NCBI GenBank assembly: GCA_902553145.1
Contig: CACDKD010000001.1
Span: 25,786 to 89,785, forward strand
DNA from: an uncultured Gammaproteobacteria bacterium
Lineage (GTDB): Bacteria > Pseudomonadota > Gammaproteobacteria > Steroidobacterales > UBA11654
Length of the DNA: 64,000 nucleotides
Direction of reading: 5' to 3'
Shown: positions 35,695-44,706 of the stretch, piece by piece
Position numbering within the stretch: position 1 is the first letter of the stretch
Layout: every line of letters begins with the position of its first letter
The notes under the pieces: generated by a model
What the model saw: the letters and a program-made list of their open reading frames with translations, nothing else
Database searches by the model: none
Told to the model about the DNA's origin: nothing
Position numbers and translations under genes: made by a program

Positions 35695-36447
35695 CTATAA
35701 GAAATGGTCACCACCATTTGGACTAATAGTTTGGCCTACAAAATGATCGCCGTCTTCTGAGGCTAAGAATACATAAGCCGGAACTATCTCTCTAATATCA
35801 GCGATTGTGCCTTTTGGAATAGAAGCTTTGATTCCATCTAATATTTCTGTTGGAACCTCTGAGAGCATTCTCGTCATTGTTGCTCCTGGTGCGACACAAT
35901 TTGCTCTTATGTTTACTGTTCCTATCTCTAATGACAATGACCTTGTGAATGATATTATTGCTCCCTTAGCAGCAGTGTAGTGGGCAAATCCAGCGCTGCC
36001 TTTATAAGCTAGCTGTGATGCAGTATTAATTATTCTGCCGTATTTCTGTTCATACATAATCTTTAGACATTCTCTTGTGCAATAAAATGTCCCATTTAGA
36101 TGGACAGAAATTAACTCATTCCACATCTTATCTTTCATTTCATGTACAGGAGCACTGGTAGCTATGCCTGCATTATTAACAAGGATATCGATTCTTTTGT
36201 ATTGGTCTTTTATTGACTCAATCATACCTGATACTTGTTTTGAGTCCGATACATCAGCCTCAATAGTCATCGATTCATCTGAAAACTGAGAAACTTCGGT
36301 AAGGACCTTATTTGCGTTCTCTTCTTCTTGTTGATTTGGATAATTTATTATCACCTGAGCACCTTCTCTCGCAAATGCCATTGCTACACCTGCTCCGATA
36401 CCAGCAGAACTGCCTGTAATAAGTGCTACTTTGTTTTCTAATTTAAT
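35695..36447 (-). CDS. SDR family oxidoreductase, apparent ATT start
   Basis: A short-chain dehydrogenase/reductase. The ORF track begins at 36381, which would remove the NAD(P)-binding Rossmann motif. The same frame continues upstream without a stop through ALITGSSAGIGAGVA to an in-frame TAA at 36457-36459. Between that stop and the motif no ATG, GTG or TTG exists, but an ATT at 36447 has AAGGA 6 bp before it, giving a normal 250-residue SDR beginning (M)KLENKVALITG. The catalytic YxxxK is in HYTAAKGA and NNAG is in LVNNAGIA. The substrate is unknown; a start-codon mutation is the alternative explanation. Confidence 0.8.
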   Translation of the reverse strand: MKLENKVALITGSSAGIGAGVAMAFAREGAQVIINYPNQQEEENANKVLTEVSQFSDESMTIEADVSDSKQVSGMIESIKDQYKRIDILVNNAGIATSAPVHEMKDKMWNELISVHLNGTFYCTRECLKIMYEQKYGRIINTASQLAYKGSAGFAHYTAAKGAIISFTRSLSLEIGTVNIRANCVAPGATMTRMLSEVPTEILDGIKASIPKGTIADIREIVPAYVFLASEDGDHFVGQTISPNGGDHFL

Positions 36448-36512
36448 GGATAGTCCTTAATCTAATTTTATTTAATATAATTACAGATCATAATATCGAT
36501 TTAATCATTTTT

Positions 36513-37538
36513 ATGCCAAGAACGAAAACATTACCATCTGACTTCTATCATTCTTCATCAGTTTTTGATCAGGAGATAGAAAGTATTTTCAAAAATGAAT
36601 GGTTGTGGGTAGGGAGAACCGAGGAGTTGTCTTCAGTCGGTTCATATATAACAACAGACATTATCGGCTACCCAATTATTATACTCAGGGATAACTCTAA
36701 CGACCTTAAAGCCTTTCATAATGTCTGCAGACATAGGGCTGCAAAAGTTGTTTCTAGTAAAAGCGGTGTCTGCAAACATATGATATGCCCTTATCATGGC
36801 TGGAAATATGATCTCAATGGGAAGCTAATGGATACACCCAAATTCTATGCAAATGATGATTTTGATGAAGGCGGTCATTCTCTCTTTAAAATATCAATCG
36901 AGGAGCGTTTTGGTTTGGTTTTCATAAATCTAAAACTAGAATCTAAATCTCTTGATGAGTGGTTTGCAGGCTTCGGTAAAGTTGTTAGCAATTACTGTGA
37001 TAAGAATTTAGTTCACCACAATGAACTCAAATTTGACGTGCATGCTAACTGGAAAACATATGTAGATAACTATCAAGAGGGTTACCATATCCCGCTTGTT
37101 CATCCTCAACTCAATCGCGATGTAATTTGGCAAGACTATACGCTAGAAAATAAAGACGAATACAGCATCCATTCTGTTCCTGAAAGAGCAAACAGTGATC
37201 AACCAGGTAGTTTTGGTTGGCACTTTCCAAATTTCATATTCAATATTTATGGAAGGGGAATTGTATTCCAAAGAATTGAGCCATTGAAGCCAAAATGGTG
37301 CAGGGTAGTCTACAACCTCTTTCGCCCCAAGGATATAAGTGCAGAGGATTTCGAAAATAAAGAGGGAAAATATCAGCTAGAAGTAAGTCTGGAGGATCAG
37401 AAGCTAATACCAGAAATACAGCAAAATCTTCAAGCAGGCATATATAATGAAGGTCCGCTAAGTAAAAAATACGAAACAGGGGTCGCATATTTTCATGACC
37501 TCTATCTAACGAAACTTAATTTGGAGAATAACAAATGA
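36513..37538 (+). CDS. Rieske non-haem iron oxygenase, alpha subunit
   Basis: A 341-residue aromatic-ring-hydroxylating/demethylating oxygenase subunit. The Rieske [2Fe-2S] ligands are C72/H74 (NVCRHRAA) and C92/H95 (CPYHGWKYD). The mononuclear iron site is EGYHIPLVHP (H192, H197) with an acid further on. It is shorter than naphthalene-dioxygenase alpha subunits and nearer to the small demethylase or carnitine/choline-type oxygenases. No ferredoxin reductase or beta subunit is adjacent; the next gene overlaps by 4 bp and is an NmrA-like protein. O- or N-demethylation feeding formaldehyde to FrmA is an inference. Confidence 0.9.
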   Translation: MPRTKTLPSDFYHSSSVFDQEIESIFKNEWLWVGRTEELSSVGSYITTDIIGYPIIILRDNSNDLKAFHNVCRHRAAKVVSSKSGVCKHMICPYHGWKYDLNGKLMDTPKFYANDDFDEGGHSLFKISIEERFGLVFINLKLESKSLDEWFAGFGKVVSNYCDKNLVHHNELKFDVHANWKTYVDNYQEGYHIPLVHPQLNRDVIWQDYTLENKDEYSIHSVPERANSDQPGSFGWHFPNFIFNIYGRGIVFQRIEPLKPKWCRVVYNLFRPKDISAEDFENKEGKYQLEVSLEDQKLIPEIQQNLQAGIYNEGPLSKKYETGVAYFHDLYLTKLNLENNK

Positions 37539-38392
37539 TACTAATAACAGGCGCCACAGGGAAAACAGGCTCTGCAACAGCAAAATCTCTCGGTGAGAAG
37601 GGAGAAACTTTTAGAGCGCTGATAAGAAACGAAGAAAAAAAAGAAGGATTAGAGTCTTTAGGTGGAGAGGTAGTAATTGGATCCATTGAAAACACGGAGG
37701 TCGTAAATCAATCGATGCAAGGGGTTAAAACAGTGCTGGTTCTGCTTCCAAACTCTGAGAGTCAATTGGCTCTGGAAAAACAGCTTGTAGACTCTGCTAA
37801 ACAAGCTGGGGTTGAAAGAATCGTTAAAATGTCATCCATAGAAGCGACGCCGGATGCCACAAGTCCAATTCCAAAATTACATCTTGAATCTGAAGAATAT
37901 ATTAAGCAATCAGGTCTAGCTTGGACGATGATTAAACCAAACTTTTATATGCAAAACTTGCTCGCATCAGCTGGAACAATAAAAGAACAAGGCAAAATTT
38001 TTCTGCCCATGGGTGAGGGTAAAACCGGAATGATTGATACAACCGATGTTGGGAAGGTTTTAGCAAAAGTGCTTTCTGAAGATGGTCACGAATCAATGAA
38101 CCACGAGATTACAGGGCCTGAAATTTTATCTTTCTATGAGGTTGCTGAAATTTTTAGTCAGGTGCTAGGCAAGCAGGTTGATTATGTGGACGTCCCTATG
38201 GACGCCTACAAGGAAACCCTTGGACAATTTTTGACAAACCAGTGGCATTTAGATGCCGTCATTGATTTATTCAAAGGGATTGCTGAGGGTGGTATTGAAG
38301 ACAAGACAGATACTTTCAATGAGCTTATGGGAGAAACGCCTAAATCACTTTCTCAATTCCTAGCGGAAAATTCATTTATCTTTAAAAGCTGA
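37535..38392 (+). CDS. NmrA-like NAD(P)-binding protein
   Basis: A 285-residue atypical SDR of the NmrA/QorB type. The nucleotide motif is ILITGATGKTGSATAKSL at the N-terminus, and the middle contains VKMSSIEATPDATSP and WTMIKPNFYMQNLL as in this group. No YxxxK active site is apparent, consistent with sensor or quinone-reductase-like members. It is translationally coupled to the Rieske oxygenase (4-bp overlap), so it may supply electrons or sense redox state; that is inference. It converges with the AmpG-like gene with no gap. Confidence 0.82.
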   Translation: MILITGATGKTGSATAKSLGEKGETFRALIRNEEKKEGLESLGGEVVIGSIENTEVVNQSMQGVKTVLVLLPNSESQLALEKQLVDSAKQAGVERIVKMSSIEATPDATSPIPKLHLESEEYIKQSGLAWTMIKPNFYMQNLLASAGTIKEQGKIFLPMGEGKTGMIDTTDVGKVLAKVLSEDGHESMNHEITGPEILSFYEVAEIFSQVLGKQVDYVDVPMDAYKETLGQFLTNQWHLDAVIDLFKGIAEGGIEDKTDTFNELMGETPKSLSQFLAENSFIFKS

Positions 38393-39673
38393 TTATTGCT
38401 CCTTCCACCCTTTTTTGACGATCAAAAATGAGCATAGGATTGATGGAATTCCCAACAATGCAGAGTAAATAAACAAAGTGGCCCAACCGCTGCTCTCAAT
38501 AATCATTCCAGAGAATCCACTTAAAGTAATGCCAGGCAAAAACATAATAGATGTAAATAGCGCATATTGGCTGGCTGTATAATATCTGCTTGTTAAGCTC
38601 GATAGGAATGCGATGAATACTGTTCCAGAAAAGCCCAATGCAAAATTGTCTGCGCTTATGGTCAATACTAAAGCAGACAAACTAGGCCCTGCATTATTCA
38701 AGAATAAGAAAAATAAGTTCGTTACTGTCAATAAGATGCTGCTGATAATCAATAATTTTCCAATCCCAAAGCGTGCGACTGTCAAGCCGCCAATGAATGC
38801 TCCGATAATGGTTATGGTAAAACCAAAAACTTTTGTCACAGTCGCAATCTCAGAAAGATTGAACCCAATATCTGCATAGAATGGGTTTGCGGCAATTCCA
38901 ATGATTAAATCACTGACTCGATAGATTGCTATAAACATTAAAAGAAAAAGCGACCAGTAACCATTTCTCTTAAAAAACTCAGCAAAAGGGTCAACTAAAC
39001 TCTTTTGAAGCCATCCTGAGTCATTATGTATATTCGATGGCTTATCTGATTCTGGAATTAAGATCACAGTCACAATCCCCACTAACATGAACAATGACAT
39101 CACCTGGTATGTTAATGCCCAGTCGTAAAAACTGGCCAAATATAAAGCTCCTGCACCTGATGTCAGTGCTGAAATTCTATATCCCAGTTGATAACTCGCT
39201 CCAAGAACCGCTTGAAATTTACTTTCTGCAATCTCAATTCTGTATGCGTCAATTGCAACATCCTGAGACGCTGATGCAAAAGCTATAAGGATTGATAAAT
39301 AGGCAAGAAAAATAAGGTCCTGTGCGGGACTAAGAAAGGACATATAAACTAATCCAAGCAAAATAATTACCTGTGTTAAAAGCATCCAAGATCTTCGTTG
39401 CCCAATCATATTGGTTAACCCAGGCAGTTTCAGTCTATCGAGCATGGGAGCCCACAGAAACTTTATTGCATAAATAATGCCCACCCACCCAAACATCGTA
39501 ATTTCAGAAATCTTAACATCTGCTGAGGCGAGCCAAAGAGTGAGCGTTGCAAACAAAAGAGGGTGGGGCAATCCTGCAGAAAATCCTAGAAAAGCCATTC
39601 TAATTGATTCTGAACTGGAATATATACCAAGTCCTTTTTCATTAAATTCTGAGAGCGCTCTATTCATACTCAA
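38393..39673 (-). CDS. AmpG-like MFS permease
   Basis: A 426-residue, 12-helix MFS protein similar to AmpG, which imports anhydromuropeptides for cell-wall recycling. Supporting segments are SAGLPHPLLFATLTLWL near the N-terminus, KFLWAPMLDRL and ASQDVAIDAYRIE, all matching the AmpG/SLC33 branch. It overlaps exodeoxyribonuclease III by 14 bp at its start. Muropeptide transport is likely but not proven. Confidence 0.85.
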   Translation of the reverse strand: MSMNRALSEFNEKGLGIYSSSESIRMAFLGFSAGLPHPLLFATLTLWLASADVKISEITMFGWVGIIYAIKFLWAPMLDRLKLPGLTNMIGQRRSWMLLTQVIILLGLVYMSFLSPAQDLIFLAYLSILIAFASASQDVAIDAYRIEIAESKFQAVLGASYQLGYRISALTSGAGALYLASFYDWALTYQVMSLFMLVGIVTVILIPESDKPSNIHNDSGWLQKSLVDPFAEFFKRNGYWSLFLLMFIAIYRVSDLIIGIAANPFYADIGFNLSEIATVTKVFGFTITIIGAFIGGLTVARFGIGKLLIISSILLTVTNLFFLFLNNAGPSLSALVLTISADNFALGFSGTVFIAFLSSLTSRYYTASQYALFTSIMFLPGITLSGFSGMIIESSGWATLFIYSALLGIPSILCSFLIVKKGWKEQ

Positions 39674-40424
39674 TAATTAAAGGAGCATGATCCGAGAACC
39701 TTTCCTTCTTATAAATTGATGCTCTAATCGGTGCCTTGGAAAAATAATTATTATAGATTTGATAATCAATCCTCCATCCAACATTGTTGTTATAGGCATT
39801 ACCTCTGTTTGACCACCAAGTGTATTCTTCTGAATTTTTATTAATTTCTCTAAACGCATCAGTGCATGAGTATTCTTCAAAAATTTTATCCAGCCATGCT
39901 CTTTCCTCTGGCAAGCATCCAGAGTTTTTTTGATTTGATTTCCAATTTTTAATATCGATCTCTTTATGAACAATATTAATATCGCCACAAAACATAAATG
40001 CCGTTTTTGAATCACTGCATTCGGCTAATTTATTTTCAAAAAAATCTAAAAAACGGTATTTGGCTTGTTGCCTTGCATCGCTGGATGAGCCGGATGGAAA
40101 ATATGCAGAAGCAATTTTGAAATCTTTGTATGAGCATTCAATGTAACGGCCCTCTTGATCAAACTCCTCTGAACCCAATGAATCAATTAAAATTACTGGC
40201 TCTTCTTTTGTGAAGATTGCAACACCGCTGTAGCCTTTCTTAACTGCTTGATTATGGTAGCAATGATATTTTTTAGGCCAATACTCATCTCCCTGGATGT
40301 CATCTAGCTGCGCCCTGACTTCCTGAAGACAGATGATGTCTGCATCTTGATCATTAAGCCAATCAAAGAGGCCCTTTCTATTTGCAGCCCTTATGCCATT
40401 CACATTTAAGGTAATAATTTTTAT
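39660..40424 (-). CDS. xth: Exodeoxyribonuclease III (AP endonuclease), probable ATA start
   Basis: An ExoIII-family AP endonuclease for base-excision repair. It contains LNVNGIRAANRKG, ICLQEVRAQ (metal Glu), GDINIVH, WWSNRG, and the terminal SDHAPLIIEYE with the catalytic His. The ORF track uses a TTG at 40493 with no ribosome-binding site, adding 23 unusual residues. The family N-terminus (MKIITLNVNG) would start at codon ATA at 40424, which has GGAG 7 bp upstream; no ATG or GTG is available. I give the ATA form (254 residues, normal length). It is divergent from pyrE. Confidence 0.9.
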   Translation of the reverse strand: MKIITLNVNGIRAANRKGLFDWLNDQDADIICLQEVRAQLDDIQGDEYWPKKYHCYHNQAVKKGYSGVAIFTKEEPVILIDSLGSEEFDQEGRYIECSYKDFKIASAYFPSGSSSDARQQAKYRFLDFFENKLAECSDSKTAFMFCGDINIVHKEIDIKNWKSNQKNSGCLPEERAWLDKIFEEYSCTDAFREINKNSEEYTWWSNRGNAYNNNVGWRIDYQIYNNYFSKAPIRASIYKKERFSDHAPLIIEYE

Positions 40425-40510
40425 GCTATTTCTCCAACTTGAATGCTTGTCTTCATTATCGAGCCATTCTGTGAGATGCTTAGCAGAAGACAAGTCTTAG
40501 TTTAGCGTTA

Positions 40511-41155
40511 ATGGAAAACTACAAACAGAACTTTATACAGATGTCTATCGATATAGGCGCTCTCAAATTTGGTGAATTTGAACTCAAATCCGGAAGGGTC
40601 AGTCCCTATTTTTTTAATATGGGCCTTTTCTCAAGCGGTCGGTCTATGAAAAATATTGGTGATTTTTATGCTGCTGCATTAGAGGAGAGCTATCTTGAAT
40701 ACGATATGCTTTTTGGTCCTGCATACAAGGGGGTTCCGCTCGTATCGGTCTTAAGCTCAAGTCTTTTCGTCAATCATGAGAAAGATGTTTCATTCGTGTA
40801 TAACCGCAAAGAGAAGAAGGAGCATGGTGAAGGAGGTCAAATAGTTGGTCCGTCCTTAGCAGGCAAAATCGTCATTGTTGACGATGTGATCACAGCAGGT
40901 ACTGCAATCAAAGAGGCTTCAAAAATGATCATTGAGGCTGGCGCTGAAATCTCAGGAATTCTGATTGCTCTTGATAGACAAGAAAAAGGAGCGGGCGACT
41001 CGTCAGCGGTTCAAGAAGTTTCCCAAGAGCTTGGGGTGCCGGTAATATCGATTGTCAATCTGGATCAGATTCTTACTTACGTGAAAAATAGCCCCAGTGA
41101 ATTTGGGGACTATGTGAACAGAATAGAGGGTTACAGAGAAAAATACGGCGCTTGA
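40511..41155 (+). CDS. pyrE: Orotate phosphoribosyltransferase
   Basis: A 214-residue type I phosphoribosyltransferase that converts orotate and PRPP to OMP in pyrimidine synthesis. It has the N-terminal FGEFELKSGRVSPYFFNMG, the flexible loop NRKEKKEHGEGG and the PRPP-binding motif IVIVDDVITAGTA. Length matches E. coli PyrE. It diverges from the exonuclease gene and converges on dut with a 2-bp gap; the pyrE-dut neighbourhood is common in Gammaproteobacteria. Confidence 0.97.
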   Translation: MENYKQNFIQMSIDIGALKFGEFELKSGRVSPYFFNMGLFSSGRSMKNIGDFYAAALEESYLEYDMLFGPAYKGVPLVSVLSSSLFVNHEKDVSFVYNRKEKKEHGEGGQIVGPSLAGKIVIVDDVITAGTAIKEASKMIIEAGAEISGILIALDRQEKGAGDSSAVQEVSQELGVPVISIVNLDQILTYVKNSPSEFGDYVNRIEGYREKYGA

Positions 41156-41157
41156 TT

Positions 41158-41631
41158 TTAACCTTCTCCGGTATGACCAAATCCGCCTTCCCCACGGTCT
41201 GATTCATCAAATGAATCCACCACATTAAAACTAACCTGCTCAATTGGAAGAAAGACCATCTGAGCTAAGCGCATCCCGGGTTCAATTACACAATCTTCCT
41301 TGCCCCTATTCCAGCATGAGATAAAAACCTGTCCTTGATAATCCGAATCAATTAAACCTACCAAATTTCCCAAAACAAGTCCTTTTTTATGGCCGAGCCC
41401 CGAGCGAGGCAATAAAACTGCTGCTAAAGAAGGGTCTCTTATGTAGACCGCGATACCACTCGGAATGAGCTCGGTATTGCCTGGTTGGAGAGTCAGTGTA
41501 TCCTCCAAGCATGCAAGTAAATCTATCCCAGCAGATCCAATGGTTTGATAATCTGGCATCTCAAAAGTGTCTCCGATTCTCTTGTCAAGAATCTTTAAAT
41601 CAATAATTTTACTTTTGGAGCTATCTTGCAT
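41158..41631 (-). CDS. dut: Deoxyuridine 5'-triphosphate nucleotidohydrolase
   Basis: A 157-residue trimeric dUTPase that hydrolyses dUTP to dUMP. The five family motifs are visible, including [42 protein letters not shown] and the C-terminal [10 protein letters not shown] arm. Length is normal. It is divergent from the rpmB promoter region. Confidence 0.96.
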   Translation of the reverse strand: MQDSSKSKIIDLKILDKRIGDTFEMPDYQTIGSAGIDLLACLEDTLTLQPGNTELIPSGIAVYIRDPSLAAVLLPRSGLGHKKGLVLGNLVGLIDSDYQGQVFISCWNRGKEDCVIEPGMRLAQMVFLPIEQVSFNVVDSFDESDRGEGGFGHTGEG

Positions 41632-41697
41632 AACAACAGTTTAATTCTTTTTAAGAATATGTGTTACCAAAGTGAGCCTAAAATTGCCCATAAAATC

Positions 41698-41726
41698 TTG
41701 CTAAGTAACTGTCCTATTGGTATAAA
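41698..41726 (+). promoter_or_regulatory. Sigma-70 promoter of rpmB-rpmG
   Basis: TTGCTA (41698-41703) and TATAAA (41721-41726) are separated by 17 bp, in the dut-rpmB intergenic region, about 50 bp before the rpmB ATG. The spacing and match are good for a housekeeping promoter. Confidence 0.65.
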
Positions 41727-41774
41727 GGCCCTCCTGAATTAAAAATAAACCAGTACCTAAGAGGTAAAACAAAA

Positions 41775-42011
41775 ATGGCAAGAGTTTGTCAAGTAACAGG
41801 CAAGAAGACAAAAAGCGGAAACAATGTTTCCCATGCACACAATAAGACCAGAAGAAAGTTTGTGCCAAATCTTCATACGCATAGAATCTGGGTTGAAAGC
41901 CAAAACAGATTTATAAAGCTACGCTTGTCTAAAAAAGGCCTAAGAACCATTGATAAGCATGGAATTGATCATGTACTGGAAAACCTCAAAGATTTTGGGG
42001 AGAGAGCCTAA
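41775..42011 (+). CDS. rpmB: 50S ribosomal protein L28
   Basis: A 78-residue ribosomal protein of the large subunit. [20 protein letters not shown] and [17 protein letters not shown] match gammaproteobacterial L28. It has an AGAGG ribosome-binding site and its stop overlaps the rpmG start (TAATG). Confidence 0.97.
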   Translation: MARVCQVTGKKTKSGNNVSHAHNKTRRKFVPNLHTHRIWVESQNRFIKLRLSKKGLRTIDKHGIDHVLENLKDFGERA

Positions 42012-42166
42012 TGAGAGAGAAAATAAAACTGGTTTCATCTGCAAAAACAGGGCATTACTACACGACCACAAAAAACAAAAAAGAACACCCAGACAAAATG
42101 GAAACAAAAAAGTTTGACCCTAAAATTAGGAAACATGTCCTCTATAAAGAGGCCAAAATCAAATAA
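42011..42166 (+). CDS. rpmG: 50S ribosomal protein L33
   Basis: A 51-residue ribosomal protein absent from the ORF track because of its length. The frame starts at the ATG overlapping the rpmB stop and reads [20 protein letters not shown], ending with [21 protein letters not shown] is diagnostic of L33. It lacks the CxxC pairs, so it is the zinc-free form usual in Proteobacteria. It is co-transcribed with rpmB. Confidence 0.96.
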   Translation: MREKIKLVSSAKTGHYYTTTKNKKEHPDKMETKKFDPKIRKHVLYKEAKIK

Positions 42167-42192
42167 CCTTCTTTTCAAAATAATCTAAAGCA

Positions 42193-43014
42193 ATGCCAGA
42201 GTTACCTGAAGTAGAGGTCACCAAAAAGGCTTTGTCTTTTGCTTTGAGAAATACCTCAATCATAGGGGTGAATGTCAGAAACAAAAAACTTCGATGGCCT
42301 ATCGAAAAGAATAAAATCAAGAACTTAATTCATTCTGACATCAAGAAAATCATTAGAAGAGGGAAGTATATCCTGATCTACTGTGAGGAAGGAGCGTTGA
42401 TACTTCATCTTGGGATGTCTGGGAGCATTGGTGTTTTTGATGAAAACATCCAATATCATAAACATGATCATCTTGAACTGCTCCTTGAGAATAAAAAAGT
42501 AATTCGTCTAAATGATCCTCGACGATTTGGTTGTGCTGTTTGGACAAACAAAAATCCTGAAGAGCATAAATTAATAAAAAATCTTGGCGTTGAGCCTCTT
42601 GAAGAGTCAAATCTTGGAGAACATTTATACGCACTAAGCAGAAATAGAAACACCGCTGTAAAAAACTACATTATGAATTCAAACATAGTTGTTGGGGTCG
42701 GAAACATTTATGCAAGTGAGTCACTCTTCAGAAGCGGTATCAACCCCATTCGATCATCTAACAGGATCAGCGAAGATCGATACAAAAGATTAAGCGAAGA
42801 AATAAAAAAAGTTTTAAATGAAGCCATCGAGATGGGCGGCACCACCCTACGTGATTTCACATATTACAATGAAGTACGACAGGTTGGGTACTTTAAGCAG
42901 AAGCTTTTTGTGTATGGGAAGCCTGGTGAGGATTGCAGAAAATGTGGTCAGGAGATCAAGCAAAGAATGATTGCTGGCAGAAACAGCTTCTACTGCTCAA
43001 AATGTCAAACCTGA
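42193..43014 (+). CDS. mutM: Formamidopyrimidine-DNA glycosylase
   Basis: A 273-residue bifunctional DNA glycosylase/AP lyase removing 8-oxoguanine. The N-terminal catalytic proline and glutamate are in MPELPEVEV, the helix-two-turn-helix is in VVGVGNIYASESLF, and the C-terminal zinc finger is CRKCGQEI...FYCSKCQ. It follows rpmBG closely, as in E. coli and relatives. It converges on the gamma-glutamyltransferase gene with no gap. Confidence 0.97.
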   Translation: MPELPEVEVTKKALSFALRNTSIIGVNVRNKKLRWPIEKNKIKNLIHSDIKKIIRRGKYILIYCEEGALILHLGMSGSIGVFDENIQYHKHDHLELLLENKKVIRLNDPRRFGCAVWTNKNPEEHKLIKNLGVEPLEESNLGEHLYALSRNRNTAVKNYIMNSNIVVGVGNIYASESLFRSGINPIRSSNRISEDRYKRLSEEIKKVLNEAIEMGGTTLRDFTYYNEVRQVGYFKQKLFVYGKPGEDCRKCGQEIKQRMIAGRNSFYCSKCQT

Positions 43015-44703
43015 TTAGTAAAAATCAATGTCGTAACCCTCAATAATTCCTCTTGGATCCGAGGATGACTCAACTTCACCGGATTCGTTGTCCCAAGTAA
43101 CGACTTGCATATTTCCGTAACTTGATATTTCTTGGAGTGTATGGCCCTTGGTCTCAAGCCCATGAATAACCTCATCAGAAAATGTGTCTTTTTCATATCT
43201 AATGACATCCGGTAGGAATTGATGATGGAATCTTTTTGAAGCGGTCATGCTTTTTGCATCGCCTCCATCAAAATAATCCAGAATTGAAAGGAGCACCATT
43301 GTAATGATTCTTGCGCCTCCTGGGGTTCCAAGTATAGCAATCCCTCTATCAGACTCTATAAATGTTGGCGTCATGCTTGAAAGCATCCGCTTGTTGGGCT
43401 GTATGGAATTTTGCTCACCATGAACCAGGCCGTATCGATTTGGAGCAAAAGGTTTTGCAGAAAAATCATCCATTTCATTGTTTAAGATTAAACCTGAACT
43501 TGGCAGCATGTATCCTGAGCCAAACCAAGTATTTATAGTCTGTGTTACAGCAGCGCGGTTGCCGTTCATGTCTAAGATTGAAAAATGAGAAGTGTGCGCC
43601 CCTTCATTCCATGCAAGCTTGCCATCTAATTGGTCGTCCTTATGAATAGGAGTAGCGGCATCCATATCAATACTTTGGGCTAAGTCTAATGCGTGCTCTT
43701 TGCTGATGAGTTTACGTATAGGAATATCCACAAAATCTGGATCCCCCAAGTAAAAAGCCCTGTCCCTGTATGCTCTTCTCATGGCTTCAACAATCAAATG
43801 GGATCTCGCTGAAGTTTCCATTCCAGAAAAATCGAATTCACTGATGATGTTTAAAATAGTAGCAATTGTTGTTCCGCCAGATGATGGTGGTGGGGCAGTG
43901 GTAAGTTGTGCGCCTAAAAAATTAATGGTTATTGGCTCTCTCTCAACCACTGAGTAATTCTCAAAATCTTCTTCTAACCAGATTGAGCCATCTTGTCTTG
44001 CTTCTTGCACCATTGTTTCTGTAAAGAAACTGTTATAAAAACCTTCTTGGCCAGATGATGCGATTATCTCCAGAGTTTTGGCAAGTTCTGGCTGCTTAAT
44101 AATCTCACCAACATTTGGAAGTTTTCCATTTGGCATAAATACTGCTTTAAACTTAGGCGAAAGGGTTCTTGATCTCTCAGCTACAGTCAATGCGGTAATT
44201 AATCGCTCATAAGCTGGAAATCCTTCGCGTGCGAGGCGAATGGCTGGCTGAAGAAGCTTATACAAAGGCATGCTTCCATGTTTATTTGAAACATGATGGA
44301 GCGCTGCTGGCAGTCCGGGTATTCCTGAAGCCAAAGGGCCATTCAAGGATGCCGTTCTGAGCACATCTCCATTCTTATCCAGATACATGTCTCTGTTTGC
44401 CATGGATGGTGCCTTCTCTCTCGCATCAATAAAAATGGATTCATCTTTTTCAATGCTGTGCAAGAGAAAAAATCCACCGCCGCCCAAACCTGAGCTATAT
44501 GGCTCGACAACCGAAAGAACTGCACTCACAGTCACAGCAGCATCAAAGGCATTTCCGCCCTGTTCTAGGATTTCATAACCTGCTTTTGTCGCTAAGGGAT
44601 GGGCGCTTGCAATGCCTGCCGTTTTAAGGCCTTCTGCATGAATGGGTTCGCTGTATGCGAAGGCCAGATTAACAATCAATAACAGTCTTAGAATCTTTAA
44701 CAT
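43015..44703 (-). CDS. ggt: Gamma-glutamyltransferase (exported)
   Basis: A 562-residue Ntn-hydrolase precursor with a signal peptide (residues 1-23, LLLIVNLAFAYSEPIHA). GGT hydrolyses glutathione and other gamma-glutamyl compounds in the periplasm. The autocleavage/nucleophile Thr is in AHTSHFSILDMNG, and SSGGTTIATIL, MDDFSAKP and GTPGGARIITMVL are family segments. It is 3 bp downstream of coaD. It might also process gamma-glutamyl polyamines, but nothing in the sequence shows that. Confidence 0.95.
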   Translation of the reverse strand: MLKILRLLLIVNLAFAYSEPIHAEGLKTAGIASAHPLATKAGYEILEQGGNAFDAAVTVSAVLSVVEPYSSGLGGGGFFLLHSIEKDESIFIDAREKAPSMANRDMYLDKNGDVLRTASLNGPLASGIPGLPAALHHVSNKHGSMPLYKLLQPAIRLAREGFPAYERLITALTVAERSRTLSPKFKAVFMPNGKLPNVGEIIKQPELAKTLEIIASSGQEGFYNSFFTETMVQEARQDGSIWLEEDFENYSVVEREPITINFLGAQLTTAPPPSSGGTTIATILNIISEFDFSGMETSARSHLIVEAMRRAYRDRAFYLGDPDFVDIPIRKLISKEHALDLAQSIDMDAATPIHKDDQLDGKLAWNEGAHTSHFSILDMNGNRAAVTQTINTWFGSGYMLPSSGLILNNEMDDFSAKPFAPNRYGLVHGEQNSIQPNKRMLSSMTPTFIESDRGIAILGTPGGARIITMVLLSILDYFDGGDAKSMTASKRFHHQFLPDVIRYEKDTFSDEVIHGLETKGHTLQEISSYGNMQVVTWDNESGEVESSSDPRGIIEGYDIDFY

Positions 44704-44706
44704 TCT

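Noticed and set aside
34334-36447. Complete mobile element or prophage around the integrase
   Set aside because: No attachment repeats, tRNA, transposase, excisionase or phage structural genes seen; the integrase active site is eroded.
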